Assembly (NCBI GenBank): GCA_027943335.1
Contig: BSBK01007029.1
Location: 1,609,001-1,673,000 of the forward strand
DNA from: Chamaecyparis obtusa
Taxonomy: Eukaryota; Streptophyta; Pinopsida; Cupressales; Cupressaceae
Length of the DNA: 64,000 nt
Direction of reading: 5' to 3'
Shown here: piece after piece, positions 61,601-64,000 of the stretch
Layout of the letters: each line of letters opens with the position of its first letter
Position numbering within the stretch: the stretch's first letter is position 1
Program-made: the position numbers and the translations under genes
The notes under the pieces: generated by a model
Databases searched by the model: none
The model's input: the letters and a program-made list of their open reading frames with translations, nothing else
Told to the model about the DNA's origin: nothing

Positions 61601-61896
61601 ATGATGGAACTAGTCACAATATCAAACTGAGATGCACACTCCATCACCAACTCTGGACAAGGCAAGGTAGGAGGGAAGGTGGCAGCTTGCACGATTCCAC
61701 TCTTGTTGATCTTCTTTGCCATGGGGGAGTGACCTTTCTTCAATCTATCTCTCAACTGTACCATGTCCACTGTGCCAATGTTGGTGTCACCCACTTGCTT
61801 CAATTTTGAGAATAAGGTGGTCTTGGGTTTCATGTCTTCCTTGTCTTTCTTGGTATGCATTGCCCTTTGGTTCTTTCTTGCACTAGCACCCACCAC
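58666..61896 (-). pseudogene. LTR-borne ORF, right copy (about 1,077 codons), unknown protein
   Basis: Open pieces at 61896-61585, 61434-61195, 61182-60301, 59964-59602 and 59190-58666 are all in one frame, interrupted by roughly a dozen stops; several of these read through in the left copy. The N-terminus is basic (ARKNQRAMHTKKDKEDMK). The middle has FDTWMYYYIKG, FDWARIISENLELQLRIVQN and YLFYLIARLYEDLGLKSLG, which recalls in style the alpha-helical 'plant transposon protein' domains, then RWRGLDISDQLEDDEDVI. The end is helical and charged (ALIEFAKDYEKESERTLQAE). I recognise no catalytic motif. Its sense follows the element promoter, so it may be an accessory ORF carried in the LTR. The stop at 59356-59358 is shared with the other copy. 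Confidence 0.6.
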
Positions 61897-61935
61897 CCTA
61901 GCCCTTATTTATGCCCCTTCTTTCTACAATATGGT

Positions 61936-62133
61936 ACTATACTTTATATATGCATGTTCATTCCTAGGGATGGGACTACCACTTATATCTATCTCTTCAA
62001 ATACTTATGAGATGGACTGCACTTATATCTGCCTCTTCATTCCTAGGGGTGGGACTACCACTTATATCTGCCTCTTCAATTTCCTATGAATGAAACTACA
62101 CTTATATCTGCCTCTTCAAATCCTATAGATGGA
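61936..62133. repeat. Tandem repeat of about 40 bp, five copies (right LTR)
   Basis: Units such as ACTACCACTTATATCTGCCT repeat between 61936 and 62133, one copy fewer than in the left LTR (35822-36055). Confidence 0.8.
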
Positions 62134-62421
62134 ATGATGAAGTGGTGGATGAGTAGTGTAAGAAGAAATAGGGAAATGAACCAAGCAAGAACAAGGAAAA
62201 ATTATGCCCTCTAGACCAACAATCATCCTCAAGCTTGAAGACCCTCCTTCACCAACAAAACCACTCCTCCACCAAAGAAGAAAACCACTCTTTGCTAAAT
62301 GCACTCCTCCTTGCAAAATTTGCTCCTCCAAGGCTAAGAATTTCCCTCCTTATTGTTGCTCCTTGTTGGCTTCCAAACACAATGCAAGAATGAGTGAGAA
62401 ATGAGGAGGGGAGGCCCTCCC

Positions 62422-62430
62422 TTTATACCA
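62422..62430 (-). promoter_or_regulatory. TATA-like box of the right 6-kb LTR
   Basis: The minus strand reads TGGTATAAAGGGAGGGCC, identical in context to the left LTR. It is the best TATA candidate upstream of the LTR-borne ORF. Confidence 0.5.
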
Positions 62431-63781
62431 AATTTTGCCTCTTAAGGGAGAAGGCCGACCTTGCTTAGAGGAAAATAAAATTAAATAAATTGCCATTACA
62501 AACACCAAATTAAATGCATGGAAAATCACATAGCCCTGGGGTGTATTTTATTTGTTTTAAATTTTTCATTTCAATGCATTAAAAAAAAATCACAAATGGG
62601 GCTGGGAATGGGCGGCTGCCTTGGGAGGTGCAAATTTTATGTTTGTCGAACCCATGCCCTCTCTAAAAAAAATCACTCAATAGGCCCTATGGGAGTGGCC
62701 AACCTTGGGAGATGTAAAATTTAGTTACAAAATGGAACCAATGCCAAGAAAAATTTGAAAATGGAAAAGGGTCGCCAGTTGTAGCTCTTGGGCTTTGCAA
62801 AATCATTCCTTATTAAAGAAAATTGATGCACCATTGGGGTTGGAATTGATGGGCTCGGCTGGAGTTGGAGTTTAGCATCAAAAGGATGCGGCCATGCTAT
62901 CAATTTTGAAATTCATAAGGCTCTATAGACATAGCCTACCCAAATCAACTCCCCAAAATGGTTACCCCTGCCCTATCTGGCCAAATCGAAATTGATGGGG
63001 CAGTCTCTTTTATTTTACAAATTTGAAATTTCCCCCAAAAGAAAATCAGTTTCAGCACATTCAAACATGACAACACAATTCCGAAATTGAAAATTGTAAG
63101 CAAATTAAAATTCAAATAATTTTCAATTTCCATTTACTCCACTTTTTCATTTGCATTTCGAATCCATTCCCCTTGCCATTTAAAATTTCATTTTGCAATT
63201 CAAAACTTTCACTTGGCAATTTAACTCCAAATCAAAATTTGCCATGTCTAACATCGACTCACCTGCCAACCCATTAGCAAATACAATACATTAGAAATTG
63301 CATTTAAGATCAATTTCACTTAAAATTCTATTTTCACCACTAAAAGTTTTACAAGATTTTCCAAAAACACCTAAGTCCACAATTATATTTTGAAAATGTT
63401 CAAGTTATAGAATTATACCAATTTTCAAAATTCATCTAAGTCCCAAAATTTGCAAATTTGTCCTACCAGATATTCTTCTAACAATCAAAATAAAATATTC
63501 TCACTTGAACTTTATTTGACCTAGAGACAAAATTATCTGTTTAGGAAAACCAATGTTCGGTGCAAGGTGAAAACATGCTAGACCTTCCTAGGCACTTGAA
63601 AAACATCCAAGGTGCAAAATTGTCATTTCAAAATCTTTGGATCACTCCAAAACTCGCTAAGGCATCCAAATAATTCTCAAGTGTGACATCCAAACTCCTG
63701 AATCTAGGAAATTGCCAAGGCCTGCTTGAAAAAAGGGGGTCCTGAAATTCTTTGGGACGATAGTGTGAAAACCTCACAACA

Positions 63782-64000
63782 GATAGCTCATGTCCATGTT
63801 GATGTTTAGAAGGCTTCTAGTTGAAAGTAGAATTTTTTGTAGCAACACAATTTCAACTAGTAGCATTGTCTACATTTCCTTTAGTGCTTAAAGCTTGTAA
63901 ATTTTACCTTAGTTTTCATTTGGTTATTATTATTTTATTTTGATTCCAGTTATCAGTGCCTCCAAGCTATCATTCATGACCCAAGCAGTAAAAAAACAAG
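63782..64000. other. Right flank of the giant insertion; possible splice acceptor
   Basis: The second GATAG lies at 63782-63786. The remaining bases are AT-rich, and a pyrimidine-rich stretch ending TTTTATTTTGATTCCAG at about 63948 is followed by a frame reading YQCLQAIIHDPSSKK to the window end. This could be an intron end and exon, or chance; the window is too short to tell. Confidence 0.3.

Larger units (their letters stand above)
31489..63781 (-). mobile_element. Giant-LTR Ty3/gypsy element with nested insertions
   Basis: Two direct repeats of 6216 and 6122 bp (31489-37704 and 57660-63781), each with TGTTG...CAACA ends, flank a gag-pol region coded on the minus strand, and the whole is bordered by GATAG on both sides. 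Removing the nested 11,077-bp element and its 5-base duplication leaves about 21.2 kb, with about 8.9 kb of internal DNA. Pol order is protease, plant RNase H, RT, RNase H, integrase. A primer-site-like sequence follows the 5' LTR at 57637-57654, but no clear polypurine tract precedes the 3' LTR. In one block of about 260 bases compared by eye the LTRs agree at about 93%, so the insertion is much older than the nested one. Gag and pol carry several stops and frameshifts. Confidence 0.9.
57660..63781 (-). repeat. 5' LTR (right copy, 6122 bp) of the giant-LTR element
   Basis: On the minus strand it starts TGTTGTGAGG (63781) and ends GACATCAACA (57660). It lacks the solo LTR and the deletion seen in the left copy, so it is nearer to the original structure. 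From the TATA-like box at about 62422-62430 the presumed RNA would run through a 40-base tandem repeat (61936-62133) and the long ORF (61896-58666) before reaching the primer site. U3 would then be about 1.36 kb, and the part from the RNA start to the LTR end about 4.7 kb. Confidence 0.9.

Overview
The window looks like nuclear DNA of a large-genome seed plant, most likely a gymnosperm. Nearly all of it is LTR retrotransposon sequence in nested and decayed layers: Ty3/gypsy of the Tat type with a second, plant-specific RNase H, and Ty1/copia. Only one clearly functional host gene is visible, an intron-less 937-codon PPR-DYW organelle RNA editing factor at 26985-29798 (+). The species cannot be fixed from the sequence alone.

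Layout. 1-920 is a decayed plant-mobile-domain-like tail. 2250-4360 (-) is a Tat-type gypsy pol fragment. 4361-5394 is a candidate solo LTR. 5395-11680 (+) is a second Tat-type gypsy (here gypsy-1) with broken pol and a 3' LTR. 11681-16739 (-) is a copia element truncated at the left by gypsy-1, with its initiator-Met tRNA primer site and 5' LTR still readable. 17390-23835 is a graveyard of older fragments: a gag-protease piece, a relic LTR end, an unidentified coding-like stretch and a copia gag. 24947-25049 is a long AT microsatellite, followed by very AT-rich DNA up to the PPR promoter.

31489-63781 is a single retrotransposon insertion on the minus strand, bounded by the target duplication GATAG. 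It is a gypsy element with LTRs of about 6.1-6.2 kb (31489-37704 and 57660-63781), and about 21.2 kb long once its own insertions are removed. Each LTR carries, downstream of a TATA box and in the element's own sense, a long reading frame for an unrecognised protein (about 1,077 codons in the right copy). Its pol order is protease - plant RNase H - RT - RNase H - integrase, unlike the other two gypsies, where the extra RNase H follows RT-RNase H. Two later insertions lie inside it. One is an 813-bp solo LTR (34096-34908, duplication CAAAG). The other is a complete 11,077-bp plus-strand element (46523-57599, duplication GGTTG), whose 1346-bp LTRs differ at 8 positions by eye, all transitions.

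The 11-kb element shares LTR type, tail and polypurine tract with gypsy-1 but has lost RT, RNase H and integrase. It keeps an unbroken 981-codon Pro/Ser-rich ORF with a G-patch-like motif, so it looks like a young non-autonomous element mobilised in trans by gypsy-1 relatives. The LTR-borne ORF family and this G-patch ORF are the two best candidates for undescribed biology. Family calls rest on motifs read by eye; no database search was possible.
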